The position numbers and the translations under genes were made by a program. A DNA stretch of 64,000 bases from Symsagittifera roscoffensis. Lineage: Eukaryota; Xenacoelomorpha; Acoela; Convolutidae. The notes under the pieces are model-generated. The model did no database searches. It saw nothing but the letters and a program-made list of their open reading frames with translations, and was not told the DNA's origin. Below are positions 24,436 through 34,673 of the stretch, piece by piece (position 1 is the first letter of the stretch; each line of letters starts with the position of its first letter). The stretch spans positions 2,223,289-2,287,288 of the forward strand of contig NC_087070.1 of NCBI RefSeq assembly GCF_963678635.1, written 5' to 3'.

Positions 24436-24826
24436 AAAATTCTCACCCCACACGCCATATAAAGAACACAAGGATAAATTTCGTTCCTTGTAACAAATCC
24501 TTTATGGCAAGTAAGCTTCTTTCAACCAATTTGAAACGATTTCTAAGACGGATTAAATCCCCGCTTACACGTTAATAGTGCGAAATAGATCGCGCGTATA
24601 TTGTCCCAAATTGGCCAAATGGCAATCTTTAAACCCCCATAAATTAACAAAAAAAGATCACAGGTTTAATTTTTTTTGCAAATTTAAGCTCAGGTCAACA
24701 ATACTTTCTATTTGAAATAAAAAATACTCCGTCAAAAATGGCCAGCTAAAAGTCGAAATTTGTCTCAAGAAAAATAACCCACTCCGAGTACAAATATTCC
24801 GTTACATTCGTATGGAAAGTCAGAAC
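23977..24826. mobile_element. Collapsed head-to-head module pair
   Basis: The reverse module begins normally (GTTCCGACTTTCCTAACG) but breaks off near 24152. After a short AT-rich join the sequence resumes inside the spacer, just before the forward module (about 24297-24826). The deletion removes most of one inverted arm, a common fate for long palindromes. Confidence 0.6.
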
Positions 24827-26244
24827 AAAAACCTGGGTGGCTAAATATGACTGACTGGGAATTCATATCTTGTAATTAATGAACATTACAAATGATGTCG
24901 GCTTAGCTTACTGCGAAATCGAACCATTTCGATGTGAGAAACTTCGTCTGAAACTAATCGCCGTTTTCGGCAATTGCAAAATTGAAAGCGGCATCTTTTT
25001 TATTTTCCAACAGAAATTTGAAATTAGGCAATGTAATAGCTTGAGACTCAATAATGCTTCTGGATGGTAATATAAAAATCAAATTTTGTGAAACACATTT
25101 GACTTTTCTTTGTTAAAATGTATACAGAGAAAAATGTTAACAAAACTGCTCGTATCAAAGCAAACCACTGATTGTTCCGACTGCCTTTTAAGGTCTATGG
25201 AGCAAAAATAACACAAAAAATTAAATGGATCAAAATAAAAATGATTTTTTTTTTGAAATTGAGATTTTTGCAAAAACCATCCCCCACACGCCATATAAAG
25301 TACAAAGTGATAAATATCGCAGCTAGTAACAAATCAATCATGGCAATTAAGCTTTCTTATGGCAATTAAGCTTCCAATTTGAAACAATTTCTAGGACGGA
25401 CTAAATCTCCGCTTACGCGTTTTTGGCGCGAAATATATCGCGCGATAATTGTCTCAAAATGGCCTAAATGGTATTTTTAAAGCCATATACTTTACAAACA
25501 ATGATCTCAGGTGAAATATATTTTTAGTTTTAGGCGCAGGACAACAATACTTTTTGAATGATATAAAAAAATCTCGTCAAAAATGGCTAGTTAAAAAGTC
25601 GAAATTTATTCGAAGAAAAAAAAACCCACCCCGAGCTTACATATTCCGTTACGAAAGTTGGAACAAAAACCATTTGATATCCTATTCTTCTGAACTGTTT
25701 TGCTACGGTTCCTAATTTTCGATGGAGTCGCCTCCGAATTTTTTGAAAAATTACCAGTTATTTTATATGTGATAAACAGTTAATGCACTTCCAGAAAAGA
25801 TAATCGATTAAATTTGATTAAAAATGGATGATAACCTATTTTTTTGACAAATCAATATATTCCATTATAATCGTTTATAACCGATTATAATGGATTATTT
25901 AAATTTTTTTTCTCAAATTTTTCTGAAATTTTCAAAAACAAGGCAGTGTTTTTGCAAATTTGCAGTTGCTTTTGATTTACCGCACATTTTATAAGGAAGC
26001 TGCAAGAAGAGACTTAATTTGGCCAAAAACGATTATCTTTTTTTAAAATTTTACCTTCACAATTTTTTATGCATTTTTACCTCATTGTCCTCCATCTCAC
26101 CATCCTATGTTAGGCCCCCTTTTAAGTCTCCTCCCACCCAATTTGATCTCCTCGTTTGCCACACACCAAGACTGCGAGAGAGGGGGGGGGGGGTAAAATC
26201 TTGGGTGGCGATACATTGGGGGAGGGGATAAACGTAAAACAAGA
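24436..26244. repeat. Array unit 4, partial (1.8 kb)
   Basis: Contains the rest of the first forward module (whose left end, about 24297, lies in the preceding unit), the second forward module (25144-25663), AT palindromes near 25860-25895 and the C/G-rich tract. Homology to the other units stops at about 26244, inside the segment that reads AACGTAAAACAAGATGATG in units 1-3. Confidence 0.7.
25144..25663 (+). mobile_element. Forward fold-back module in unit 4
   Basis: Same boundaries as its relatives in units 1 and 3 (CTGCTCGTATCAAAGC ... ACGAAAGTTGGAAC). Confidence 0.65.
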
Positions 26245-26345
26245 GGGGGAAAAGATGCAGGTGTGCAGGAAGGATGGGGTTGGATGAGTGTGGGGTGGGG
26301 GGTGTGGAAGGAGAGTGTGGTGGGTGAGTGGAGGGGGGATTGGGG
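26245..26345 (+). other. G-rich tract with G-quadruplex potential
   Basis: The + strand holds many closely spaced runs of three or more G (such as GGGGTGGGGGGTGTGG) just after the end of the tandem array, and a GGGGGGGGGGG run just before it near 26182-26192. Nothing here looks coding. Confidence 0.6.
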
Positions 26346-26399
26346 GCGTGAAAATTGAGCGAAAGGATTACACGTGGATGAACACGTTGGTTAGGGTTT

Positions 26400-27797
26400 T
26401 AGTTTTGAATATCGCGCTGCAAAATTAGAGTAAACGGTTCATTTTTACAAAAAAATAATCAAACTTCCTTTTATGATTTTTTGAAAAAATTGATTATAAA
26501 TTAATAAAAATGAATTACAATAGATTAAAATGGATTAAAATGGATTTTTGAATATTGGAAATAAACGATTCAAATCGCTTAAAAATCAATTTTCATGGTT
26601 AGATGGGTCACGGAAATCGATTGTATATGCATGGTGTTTTGCCAATTTAATCCATAAAACTGTAAAGCGAGAGAGATCAATCTACAGTTTGGTCTGGCAA
26701 GGATCATGTTTTGATGGGTTTTTGGGAAAGAGACACAAAACTTTTATGAAAACTTTTCTCAGTTGTTACCGCGGAACGCATGCACAAGTATGTGCCTAGC
26801 GCAAGTGTACTGGAAAAGGGTTTCACAACTAGACGGAAAAACTTAGGGTCGAGATTAAACTTACGGAAAAACTTACTATCATACGGTCGAGATTTTTCAG
26901 TCGCGAAATCGCGACTTGAGTTGGACGGTCGCGTTACCGTGCTACTTATGCACAGGACGGTCACGAGATGTAGAAAGCGCGTTCAAAGTTCGGCAGTCCG
27001 CCTGATGTTAATTGGGGTCTTAAATTCGAATCTTGTCTTTGGCTGGCGACGGTTACAATACACCCATTTGGAATCCCGATGGTCGCTAATCAATAAGTTT
27101 CGGTCCGACAAGTTTTTCTAGTTAAATAAAAAACACAGTTTTGATTGTCGAGTTCTACATAAGGCAAAAACTTCATGTGCAAAAGAGAGCAATTCAACAA
27201 CATGAAGAAAAACGAGTCGGGGCACGAGGAGGTCAAGGTTTTTGGCTCTTTGTTTTTGCACCGGGTCAGAGCCGGAAACATCATCTGAGTTTCGAACTTC
27301 TGACCTGTCTTCCAAGAACGTATGACTCAATTTAAACCAAATGCACCGTTCTTGCTTAGATCAGAAAAACACACTTTGGACAAAAGAAAAAAAATGAGTG
27401 TAAGTTGCTTTTTGTATTAGTAGCATGATCAATGAAACAGAGCAGGATGAAGTAAGTACGGAACAATTGGCTTAATTTTTCATCCTAATTTCATTCTCCA
27501 GTCTTATGTCTGGAAAACTCTGAAACATGGACCCTATTTTCAAATTTTTGATCAGCATGACATCTTTGAAGGACAATCAGCTTTGATCACAGTTAAATCA
27601 TACATTTTCCGATCCTGCACTAGACCTGCAGCATTCTATTTTAAAGCTGATCAGACCTGATGCAGATCTGCATCAGATCTGCTTATGGAATTCTGCAGGT
27701 ATGAGCAGATATCATTCAGGGTTGGCCAGATCTGACCCACTCCAGCGTCAGATCAGCAGTGCTGCAAAAAAAACTGAATCAATTTTAAATTAAACAC
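26400..27797. other. Unassigned stretch with overlapping frames and a CAGATCTG palindrome cluster
   Basis: Several open frames on both strands (26548-27121 plus, 26704-26964 minus, 27141-27335 plus) overlap one another and show no domain. The region includes GTCGCGAAATCGCGAC (a perfect palindrome near 26905) and two GGTCGAGAT motifs (near 26850 and 26885). A perfect 20-bp palindrome, CTGATGCAGATCTGCATCAG, is at 27657-27676, within a cluster of CAGATCTG/CAGATCAG words up to 27765. Related words recur at 29640-29755. Confidence 0.35.
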
Positions 27798-28695
27798 CCC
27801 GGGTTGACCTCCATACATCGAAAATGCTTATCATACAATTCCATGCATCAAGTGTGTGGAAAATGCGTGTCATACAATTTTCATACAATTTCTAAAAATG
27901 GTTGAAAACTGGTATAAACTTATTTCTGTGGCTGTTTGATTCTAATAAAAGTCTGGTGATAAAAAACGGAGATTTTCGTTTTTTGAAAAAAATGCTTATC
28001 ATACAATTCCCATATATGGAAATTGTATGACTGGCATTTTTTTGATGGCGACACAAAAATAATTTTGCAAATTTGGCCCAAACAATTTTATGTTTTTTTT
28101 CAACCGCAAACCGAATTTCGTACGCAAACAAACATTTTTCGAAAAAAATTTTTTGCATGCAAAATTTAATATTTTGTGTGCATAACGTAGTCCTGGATAC
28201 GATAAAATTGGCTTTTATTTTCTTTTCACTTAATTTTTTTTTTCAAAAACGCTGAAAATTCCTATTTATTTTGTATGGGGTGTTAATGTATGCCTTGATC
28301 AATGTCTGATAATTTGAAAATTCACAAATTTGAAATAAACATCATTAAAAAATTTTGCCAAAAAAGAAAAGTTTGTTACTTTTGTTATATTAATTGTGAT
28401 TTTCAAATTTAATGCAATACCGTCCAACCTTTGGTGTTATGAGTAACCAAGGTCTTTGTCACTTGTGTTCGGTTGCAAACACAACCGAAAATTTTTCAAA
28501 AACTAAATTCAGAAAGAAAAAATCAAAATTTTTGGTTTATGGGGAAACACCTATCATACAATTTTCATAAATCGAAAAATGCTTACCATAGAGTTTTCAT
28601 ACAATTTTCTGTACGTATGGAATTGTATGAAATTGTATGACAAGAAGTTTCTCATATATGAAAATTGTATGATAAGAAGTTTTGGTCAACCCGGG
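27798..28695. mobile_element. Complete CCCGGGTTGACC-ended MITE (copy P3)
   Basis: An 898-bp element with perfect 12-bp inverted ends (CCCGGGTTGACC / GGTCAACCCGGG). AC flanks it on both sides, a possible 2-bp target duplication. The subterminal zones carry modules related to CATACAATTTCC-ATATAT-GGAAATTGTATG in both orientations (27835-27900, 28000-28045, 28550-28680). Its middle differs from that of the 6049-6942 copy, so it is a different subfamily with the same ends. There is no coding sequence. Confidence 0.75.
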
Positions 28696-28965
28696 ACAGT
28701 TTGAAACGTTTTGTGTCAATTTTTTTCGAAAGCTCTCACGAACACAAAATGACCGACGCACAATCACAAAATAAATTCAAAAACGAAATGAAAACAAACA
28801 GCAATTATAAAAAATCCAAATGACTATATATTACAGCTGGGGATTCTCGTCCATATATACATGTTCTTTTTCGGTGGTTTGATACACAAAGTGGGTGGGG
28901 AAACTCCGTGTCATTGTCGCACTGCCCAAATATGGCTAGGCAGGCGGTGAATGCAGGCTTTTCTT

Positions 28966-29337
28966 GAGGGTGGGGGGGAAGCATTCAACTACTAATTTTG
29001 AGGGGAGCGCGCGCCAAAAAAACGTGTTTTTTTGGTCAAAAAATTTTTTGTAAAAATTTTTTGTAAAAATTGTGTAAAAACGCTGTTTTGGCATGCTTTT
29101 CAAAATTTAAATTTTTGCCTGCGGCGCGGACGTTTTGTTCCAAACGGGTTTTTTTAGTGCTCTGGGAGAGCTCCGAAAATCAGTTTGCACGACTTAAAAA
29201 AAAAGGTCGACAAAAACGGGATAGAATAATTTTTTCAATTCTTTTGACTGTCGGCAAAAATTCCAAAAAAATATTGATGGAATTGCAATCAGCTGTTGGG
29301 GGATCTCGAAAAAAAGCGGGGGAGGGGGGCTTTCATA
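28966..29337 (+). mobile_element. Diverged internal copy of the GGGGCGGAT hAT-like MITE
   Basis: Shares GCGCGCGCCAAAAAAACG, GCCTGCGGCGC, GGGAGAGCTCCGAAAATCAG and AAAAAGGTCGACAAAA in the same order as the complete copy at 45137-45564. Its terminal CAGGGGCGGAT repeats are not recognisable. The frame of about 90 codons running through it is low-complexity and arises from the MITE. Confidence 0.55.
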
Positions 29338-29610
29338 AAAGATAACACTAAAAGGTACGCTATATTTATTTTGAAAACCCTTCAAAAGCCATCTATAATC
29401 ATTGGGAGCCAATTTGACTTTCATTGGATCCACGCTCGAGTTGATCCACGCTTGATTCAAGTCATAAACTTCCGATAAATTGTTTTAAAAAAGCGCACAT
29501 TTTTGCATACCGTTAAATAATTCAATAAGTAGCTCAGCACGTGAAAGTAACAACAAGCAAGTAAATTTACATGTACAATCAATTCGTGTCCGTAGCGGAC
29601 AAAATGCAAA

Positions 29611-29720
29611 GCAGAGTGGGCACGTCTTGCATGCATTGTGCAGGTCTGCGAATCATTAGTCATGTCTGACTACGAGTTTTACAGACCTGCACATTGCATG
29701 TAAGATGTGCACAGCTCTGC
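29611..29720. repeat. Hairpin repeat with ~38-bp arms
   Basis: The left arm (29611-29648, containing CATTGTGCAGGTCTG) and the right arm (29682-29720, containing CAGACCTGCACATTGC) are inverted complements with few mismatches, separated by a ~33-bp loop. The perfect core is ATTGTGCAGGTCTG against CAGACCTGCACAAT-like sequence. Probably a small MITE or palindromic remnant. The CAGATCTG words nearby resemble the cluster at 27.6 kb. Confidence 0.6.
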
Positions 29721-30014
29721 ATCAGATCTGATCACTCCTGTTTTATAGATCTGCTAAAATAGCTGAAACACTCCTGATTTATTTCATAGGTACGGGTTGC
29801 TACGAACAACAGACATTGACTGAAGTTATGTAATGATACGACCGGGAAACGAACCAACAACCTACGAACACAGAACCGTTGACAGACACACAAAACCACA
29901 AACGACAAAAAATTGCTGTTTTAGGCGGATATTACGAGTTAAAGTGGGCGACAAGTTTCACTTTTTTGTTTGAGCGTAAATCGATGTATATTCTTGTGTG
30001 TGGGTTTCTCTCTC

Positions 30015-30765
30015 CCCGGGATGACCAAAAATACTAGTCATACAATTTCCATATATGGAAAAATGCTAGTCATACACTTTCCATGCAATTCCATACGTAC
30101 AGAAAATTGCATGAAAGGTCTATGATTAGTATTTTTTTCATATATGGAAATTGTATGACTAGCATTTTTTCATGTATGGAAAGTGTATGACTACCATTTT
30201 TTCATATATGGAAATAGAAAATTTAGAAACTTTTCATATATGAAAATTTTATGACAAGCTTTTTTTAACAATTAGAAATCCAGCAAAATGAGGCAAAAAA
30301 AACTACTTTAATTCCCATCCCATACGACGAGCACTCTCTGAACAGAGAAGAAAAAACCAGAGAAAATTGATTTCTCATAGTCAATTCTCCTCACACACTG
30401 AGAAAGCAGAGCATTTCTTAATCTTATCTTAGGGGGACTCCAAACCAGGAGGGACTGCCTCAGAAAAATTAAGAAAAAAACCTGTTAGCTAGCTGAGTAA
30501 TCCAAAACAGGAAACAGTCCACCAGAAGATCAATATTCTGGACTTCTTCTCTTCCAATCACATCTGACATCAACATCTAAACGAGTTCCCTATAAAACAC
30601 ACATTTAATTGACACTCCGATTGAAAAATTGAAACAAACATTTAAACATCAACAATCATTCAAACATCATAAAAATCCTAAGTTTTTCCCACGTGAGAAA
30701 TTTCAACTTTTGAGATCACTTTTGAAATCATGTATGAGAAGATGCAGTCAGAAGTCGACCAAACT
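30015..30765. mobile_element. Truncated CCCGGG-ended MITE (copy P4)
   Basis: The left end, CCCGGGATGACC (30015), is followed by the palindromic CATACAATTTCC-ATATAT-GG modules. The middle is closely similar to that of the 6049-6942 copy (for example AATCCAGCAAAATGAGGC and ACTCTCTGAACAGAGAAG). Homology stops at about 30765, before the right subterminal zone, so the right end has been lost. Confidence 0.65.
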
Positions 30766-31288
30766 ATGGCAGACAGAAACACCAAATTGTACCGATTTAC
30801 AAGGTAAAAACTGTGCAAAAACGTGTTTCTAGGTGCCATCGATTGGCTGACTTTCGACTAGGTCTTCTCAGATACGAATCCTCTGATGACCTTCAAAACT
30901 ACTTTTGACCAATGCAAAGCGAGTTAGTAGAAAATACAAAGGCGAAGCAGAGCTCTGCACCACTCGAGATACAAGAAAAATTGAAATCGGAAATAAAAAG
31001 TTGCGGAAAAATAGGCGAGGATTTGCGGGGGTTAGGGGAGTGCAGACTTTCTCTCCTAACCCCTCAGGATTTCGACGCCATGCAGACCCAAAGGGTTCAC
31101 CCCTTTCTATTATTTTGAGATTTCTCTTTTTGGCTCCGCTTACGCTTTAAATCTCCTTTACTACGGGGATAGAAAAGAGTGGCTTGTCCGCTGAGCAGGG
31201 GATAGAAAAAAGTGGCTTGTCCGCTGAAAACTCATCCTGTGGCTGAAATATACTCACAAAGGTTCACGTAATATAACAAGATTGACGT
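30766..31288. other. Unassigned, with a fragment of the hAT-like MITE
   Basis: A short lysine/glutamate-rich frame (30912-31118, ATG start) could encode a coiled coil, but no family is recognised. The part at about 31030-31130 matches the GACCCAAAGGGT..TTTTGGCT segment of the GGGGCGGAT MITEs at 45170-45255 and 61895-61985, so the frame ends in transposon sequence. A 31-nt direct repeat (GGGGATAGAAAA..GTGGCTTGTCCGCTG) occurs at about 31163 and 31197. Confidence 0.4.
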
Positions 31289-31845
31289 ACCAGGACGACG
31301 CCCTGATATTCCGACTGCCTTTTAAATTATATGGAGCAGTTATAAAATGGAACAAGACTGTTTATGGAGCAGTCATAACTTTAAAAAATTAAATGTAATA
31401 AAACAAAAAATTAATTTTCTAAAACTTGCAATTTTTTTTTAAATAAAAGTCATCCCCCACACGCCATATAAAGTACAAAGGATAGATTTTGCTCCTTGTA
31501 ACAACTCAGTTCTGGCAAAAAAGCTTCGTTCAACCAATTTGGAACGTTTTATAAGATGGATTAAATCTCCGCTTACGCGTTAATAGCGCGAATTATATTG
31601 CGCGTTAATTGTCCCAAATTGGTCAAAATGACCAAAATGGCAATTTTTAAACCCTCATAAATTTACGAAAAATGATCACAGGTGAAATATCTTTTCAAAT
31701 TTAAGCTCAAGACAACAATACCTTTTGAATGATATAAAAAAACTCCGTCAAAAATGGCTAGTTAAAAAGCCGAAATTTGTCTGAAGAAAAAAAAACCCAC
31801 CCCGAGCACAATTATTCCGTTACTTTCGTATCGAAAGTCGGAACA
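31289..31845 (+). mobile_element. Solo fold-back module S1
   Basis: Contains the GCCCTGATATTCCGACTGCC start and the ACTTTCGTATCGAAAGTCGGAAC end seen in the array modules, with the internal landmarks CACACGCCATATAAAG and TCCGCTTACGCG. It is shown here as a single insertion, which supports a mobile origin of the module. It abuts the Bel/Pao fragment. Confidence 0.65.
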
Positions 31846-31867
31846 ATTATATCGATCAATGTGATTT

Positions 31868-32062
31868 ATGGATGGCCCAGAATTTAAAGTTGGTAACCTA
31901 GTCCTACTTGCCGAAGACAATGAACGACCGCTAGAATGGAAAACTGGACGAATCATAGAAGTTTATCCTGGAAATGACTCAATTGTTCGAGTGGTAAAAG
32001 TGAAAACCACAACTGGTGAATACATACGCCCAGTCGCGAAGCTGCGGAAGCTACCAGTATAG
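31868..32062 (+). pseudogene. C-terminal DUF5641 segment of a Bel/Pao retrotransposon polyprotein
   Basis: The 64-residue frame begins at an internal Met and reads FKVGNLVLLAEDN, then LEWKTGRIIEVYPG, then IVRVVKVKTTTGEYIRPV, and ends AKLRKLPV-stop. This is the pattern of the small domain (DUF5641) that ends Bel/Pao pol polyproteins: a 'VGDLVLI' strand, 'W.LGRI.E..PG' and 'VRVV.V.T..G...RPV.KL..LP'. The integrase that should lie upstream is absent because a fold-back module occupies that position, so this is a 5'-truncated remnant. The domain itself has no stop or frameshift, which suggests a fairly young insertion. Confidence 0.8.
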
Positions 32063-32470
32063 CAACCAAGTCATATCCAATGTGCAGTTCATTTAAAACA
32101 AGAACTTTATAGTGCTAAAAATCGAAAAATATCAAAAATGTGCTGTTTTCAAATTTTAAGTGGTAGTACCCCCATGACCCTTTTGAAAGTAGGAACCTAA
32201 ATTACCCCCTATGCAATGCATTATGGTCTGAATCGTTCATATTGACCACTTTCATGTAAATTCCCAATGTTGTAAATTACCAGCATTAAAATTCGTATGA
32301 GGTTGTACCCTCATGACCCAAAATGTAATTATTGCCTGAAAACAGCTAGGACAAACTTTCGCTCATGACTCGTACCGTTAATACTTCACTTGTATACTCC
32401 TTACTTATGGGTAGTCATATCCAGACATAATAACGATCTGAAAATTGAAGACACTTCAAGGGAGGCGGAA

Positions 32471-32890
32471 TGTTGAAGCCTAAAAAAGACATCTCAGCTT
32501 TCTACTTGAACTAAATCTACGATTGAACTGATTTACTTATTTAAAACCGCATTTGACAAAAATCAATTGACTTCTATCTATAACTCATGAAATAATTTAC
32601 ACTCTTTGCGAATCACTAGTTTTATTCAGTCGGATTGGTGATTTTTAGTTTCCCAACTTTTGCTGCACAACAGTAACGTTGAAATTCTGAACACTATAAA
32701 TTCAAATTCAAATTTAAGTTTTGATTAAGTACGTCTGTTTTTTTCTCAAATCGCTGGTGTTTTAGCTTTTAAATTACAGATTGCATTACGGTCTAGTAAG
32801 GAACATTAAATTCTATGATTGTTTATCGATTGAAAATCTAACTCCTGAAATATTAACAAATTTCAGGTTTTGAAGGTACCTTATAACTCA
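32471..32890 (+). mobile_element. Probable start of the Bel/Pao 3' LTR
   Basis: About 400 bp after the pol stop, a polypurine tract (AAGGGAGGCGGAA, ending 32470) is directly followed by TGTTGAAGCC. That is the expected arrangement for the 3' LTR start (TG...). The LTR's right end (CA) could not be fixed because no second LTR lies in the window and a hairpin MITE lies at 32897-33030. The 32063-32470 stretch contains no further frame. Confidence 0.5.
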
Positions 32891-32896
32891 TACCAG

Positions 32897-33030
32897 AGGT
32901 CACCTGGCTGCACCGATAGAACTTCAAGTCATACCAACCCTTCATTTTTTATGGAATGATAGGTCTGATTTTTGATGAACATTGAATAGTATGGCTGACT
33001 TGAAGTTCCATGTATGCAGCCAGGTGACCT
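32897..33030. mobile_element. 134-bp hairpin MITE
   Basis: The left arm AGGTCACCTGGCTGCA..AACTTCAAGTCA and the right arm TGACTTGAAGTT..TGCAGCCAGGTGACCT are inverted complements over about 35 bp, around a ~60-bp AT-rich loop. It appears to have inserted in or near the Bel/Pao LTR. Confidence 0.7.
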
Positions 33031-33230
33031 CCAACATGAATACCATGGTCACCTCAAAAGTTACAAATTCGCTCAGGAACTCGAGTTTCACAAATTGTAT
33101 ATATATATGGTACTGTCAGCAAGAAATTTCTTAGTTTTACAAATAAGTTCACAATTTAAAAAAAAAATGTTTTAAATTTCAATTTTAATTTTTTCAAATA
33201 TTGATAAAATTCATTATCATCTTTCGTATT

Positions 33231-33310
33231 CCTCCCCCCCCTTATGTTGCCCAATGCCCAATTACCCACCCCCCCCCCCATAATTCTGCCCAAGTAACCC
33301 CCCCCCCCCT
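33231..33310. repeat. C-rich homopolymer tracts
   Basis: Three runs of 8-11 C separated by short AT-containing spacers. Confidence 0.8.
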
Positions 33311-33438
33311 TACTGAAAGTGGGAGTTTGCCTAGTTTCCTGGTTTCCTTTGACTTTTTAATTATTGGCTTCAATTTCTAAAACCAATACAATTTTTTCGG
33401 AATTGGTTGAACATTGTTTGAAGAAGAAGAGAAGAGAA

Positions 33439-33530
33439 ACATACATACAAACATACATACAGACATACATACAAACATACATACAAACATACATATAAAC
33501 AAACATGCAAACTTACATACATACAAACTA
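33439..33530 (+). repeat. (ACAT)n/(ACAA) microsatellite
   Basis: About 90 bp of imperfect tetranucleotide repeats (ACATACAT with interspersed ACAA units). Confidence 0.9.
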
Positions 33531-33590
33531 TTTTAAACAGTATCATTATTTTAAACTGAATAGTCGAAACGTATCATAATAAAGCAATGT

Positions 33591-33748
33591 AAAAAAAACC
33601 TTAGCGGCGCGATTGATTCTGAGAAAATCTAGGAAGTAGTCAATCTGCAGGGAAAAGTCAACCCACAGGTCGTGACCCCCTGAACTATGACTCAGAAGCA
33701 TCACAGGGTGGGATATTATTATCTATAAAAGGCATCATCGGAGCAAAT
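33591..33748 (+). promoter_or_regulatory. TATA-containing direct repeat, copy 1
   Basis: About 155 bp also present at 35443-35596. Shared words include CCTTAGCGGC, GGGAAAAGTCAACCCACAGG, CCCCCTGAACTATGACT and GGCATCATCGGAGCAAA. A TATA box, TATAAAAGGC, lies at 33724-33733. The copy is about 440 bp upstream of the 14-3-3 start codon in the same orientation and could be a core promoter, for example from an LTR remnant. Promoter activity is an inference. Confidence 0.45.
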
Positions 33749-34183
33749 TACTCCGCAAAACTCACCCTTGAAGGTTGCTTTCCTGTTGGCAGTTGATTAT
33801 CAGACTTTTTCGGTATTTTGAAATTGACTACGGGCTCATTAATAGTAATGGACTCAGAATGCAATTGGGAAACTTTGGGTGGCAAAAACTTTAACATATT
33901 TTCAGTATCATTAATTTGAGACATCGATACAAGGCTATACTTTGGTAAGAAAAGAATGTATAATGTAATTCTGAATCGAAATAGAGAAACTAATTGGATA
34001 GGCGAGAGTTGTTAGGAAACAGATTGAATATAACAGATCAATCTATCAAACCAGACCTGAAAACAAACTAAGTGTTATTTAAATCTGGCTCAGCAGGCAC
34101 CCATACAAACATTTAGCCTATTTGTTGTGATAAATTTATTAAATACAATCTTTGCTCGTTCGTAACATCTTAACATTCTCATT

Positions 34184-34549
34184 ATGTCTCGCGAAGAACT
34201 TGTCCAGAAAGCGAAGATCGCCGAGCAGGCCGAGAGGTACGATGACATGGCAGAATCTATGAAGAAGGTGACTGAGCTGCTAGGTGAGAGTGAGCTTCTT
34301 TCTACTGACGAGAGGAATCTTTTGCCAGTTTCTTACAAGAATGTTGTGGGTTCTGGAAGGGCGTCATGGGGGGTTATCTGCAGCATTGAACAAAACCACA
34401 CCGCTGATCAGAAAAAAACGGACTTAGCCAAGGAATACCGAGAAAAAATTGAGGGTCAGTTGAAGGATATCTGCAACGAAGTTCTTGGCTTGCTTGATAA
34501 GTTCCTCGTTCCCAACTCTGAGACCGAGCAGAAAAAAATGAGGCCCTGA
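34184..34549 (+). pseudogene. 14-3-3 protein, N-terminal half only
   Basis: 14-3-3 proteins are dimeric adaptors that bind phosphoserine/threonine peptides. ATG at 34184 starts [19 protein letters not shown], then residues matching helices A-D, including [25 protein letters not shown], and [20 protein letters not shown] with [13 protein letters not shown]. Similarity ends at about codon 117 of the usual ~245, just before the 'KVFYLKMKGDYYRY' region. The frame then stops within 4 codons inside a fold-back element end. Helices E-I, including the ligand-binding Arg/Tyr pair, are missing. Of the N-terminal pocket, the lysine of YKN is kept, the Arg of SWR is replaced by Gly, and one of the two adjacent Arg before it is also Gly. 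The sequence is intronless over the part where it can be compared, so a retrocopy or a captured fragment is likely. A functional dimer-interface peptide cannot be excluded. Confidence 0.85.
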
Positions 34550-34557
34550 TACGAGCA
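34541..34557 (-). mobile_element. Isolated inner end of a fold-back module, fused to 14-3-3
   Basis: GCCCTGATACGAGCAG is the inverted copy of the CTGCTCGTATCAGGGC that starts the module at 34674. In the array the same two ends face each other across a spacer. Here the spacer is 116 bp and the left arm has been replaced by the 14-3-3 sequence. Confidence 0.55.
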
Positions 34558-34673
34558 GGAGGAAAACCAGTAAAATACAAATGGCGCTATCTAGTGCTTG
34601 TCAGAGAACTCATTACGACAACTTGGAAGCACTTGATAGCGAAATTAAATGAAACATCGAACACAAGAGAGGA

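Larger units (their letters stand above)
10723..26244. repeat. 15.5-kb tandem array of ~4.2-5.1-kb units
   Basis: Starting from the marker CCTCACCCCACACGCC, homologous units begin at 10728, 15811, 20230 and 24441. Spacings are 5083, 4419 and 4211 bp, followed by a partial fourth unit that ends at about 26244. Units 1 and 2 are almost identical over long stretches (for example 12838-13283 versus 17254-17699). Unit 3 is more diverged and has deletions. Each unit contains ~520-bp modules with GTTCCGACT-type ends in forward and reverse orientation, and AT palindromes near TTATAATCGTTTATAACCG. Each also has a G-run plus C-rich tract and a degraded CAGTGCCGA element. No conserved protein was recognised. 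The array most likely grew by unequal exchange of a segment containing several nested MITEs. Confidence 0.85.

Noticed and set aside
26548-27121. Two long overlapping plus-strand frames
   Set aside because: They overlap each other and minus-strand frames, and contain palindromes and GTCGAGAT repeats. No domain or splice support.
29070-29345. 91-codon plus frame and the opposite 88-codon frame
   Set aside because: They lie entirely inside the diverged hAT-like MITE. The same DNA gives unrelated peptides in the other copies.
34558-34673. Possible continuation of the 14-3-3 protein after the stop (frame with RELITTTWKHL)
   Set aside because: The similarity to the 14-3-3 C-terminus is too weak, and the sequence occupies the spacer position between two facing fold-back ends.
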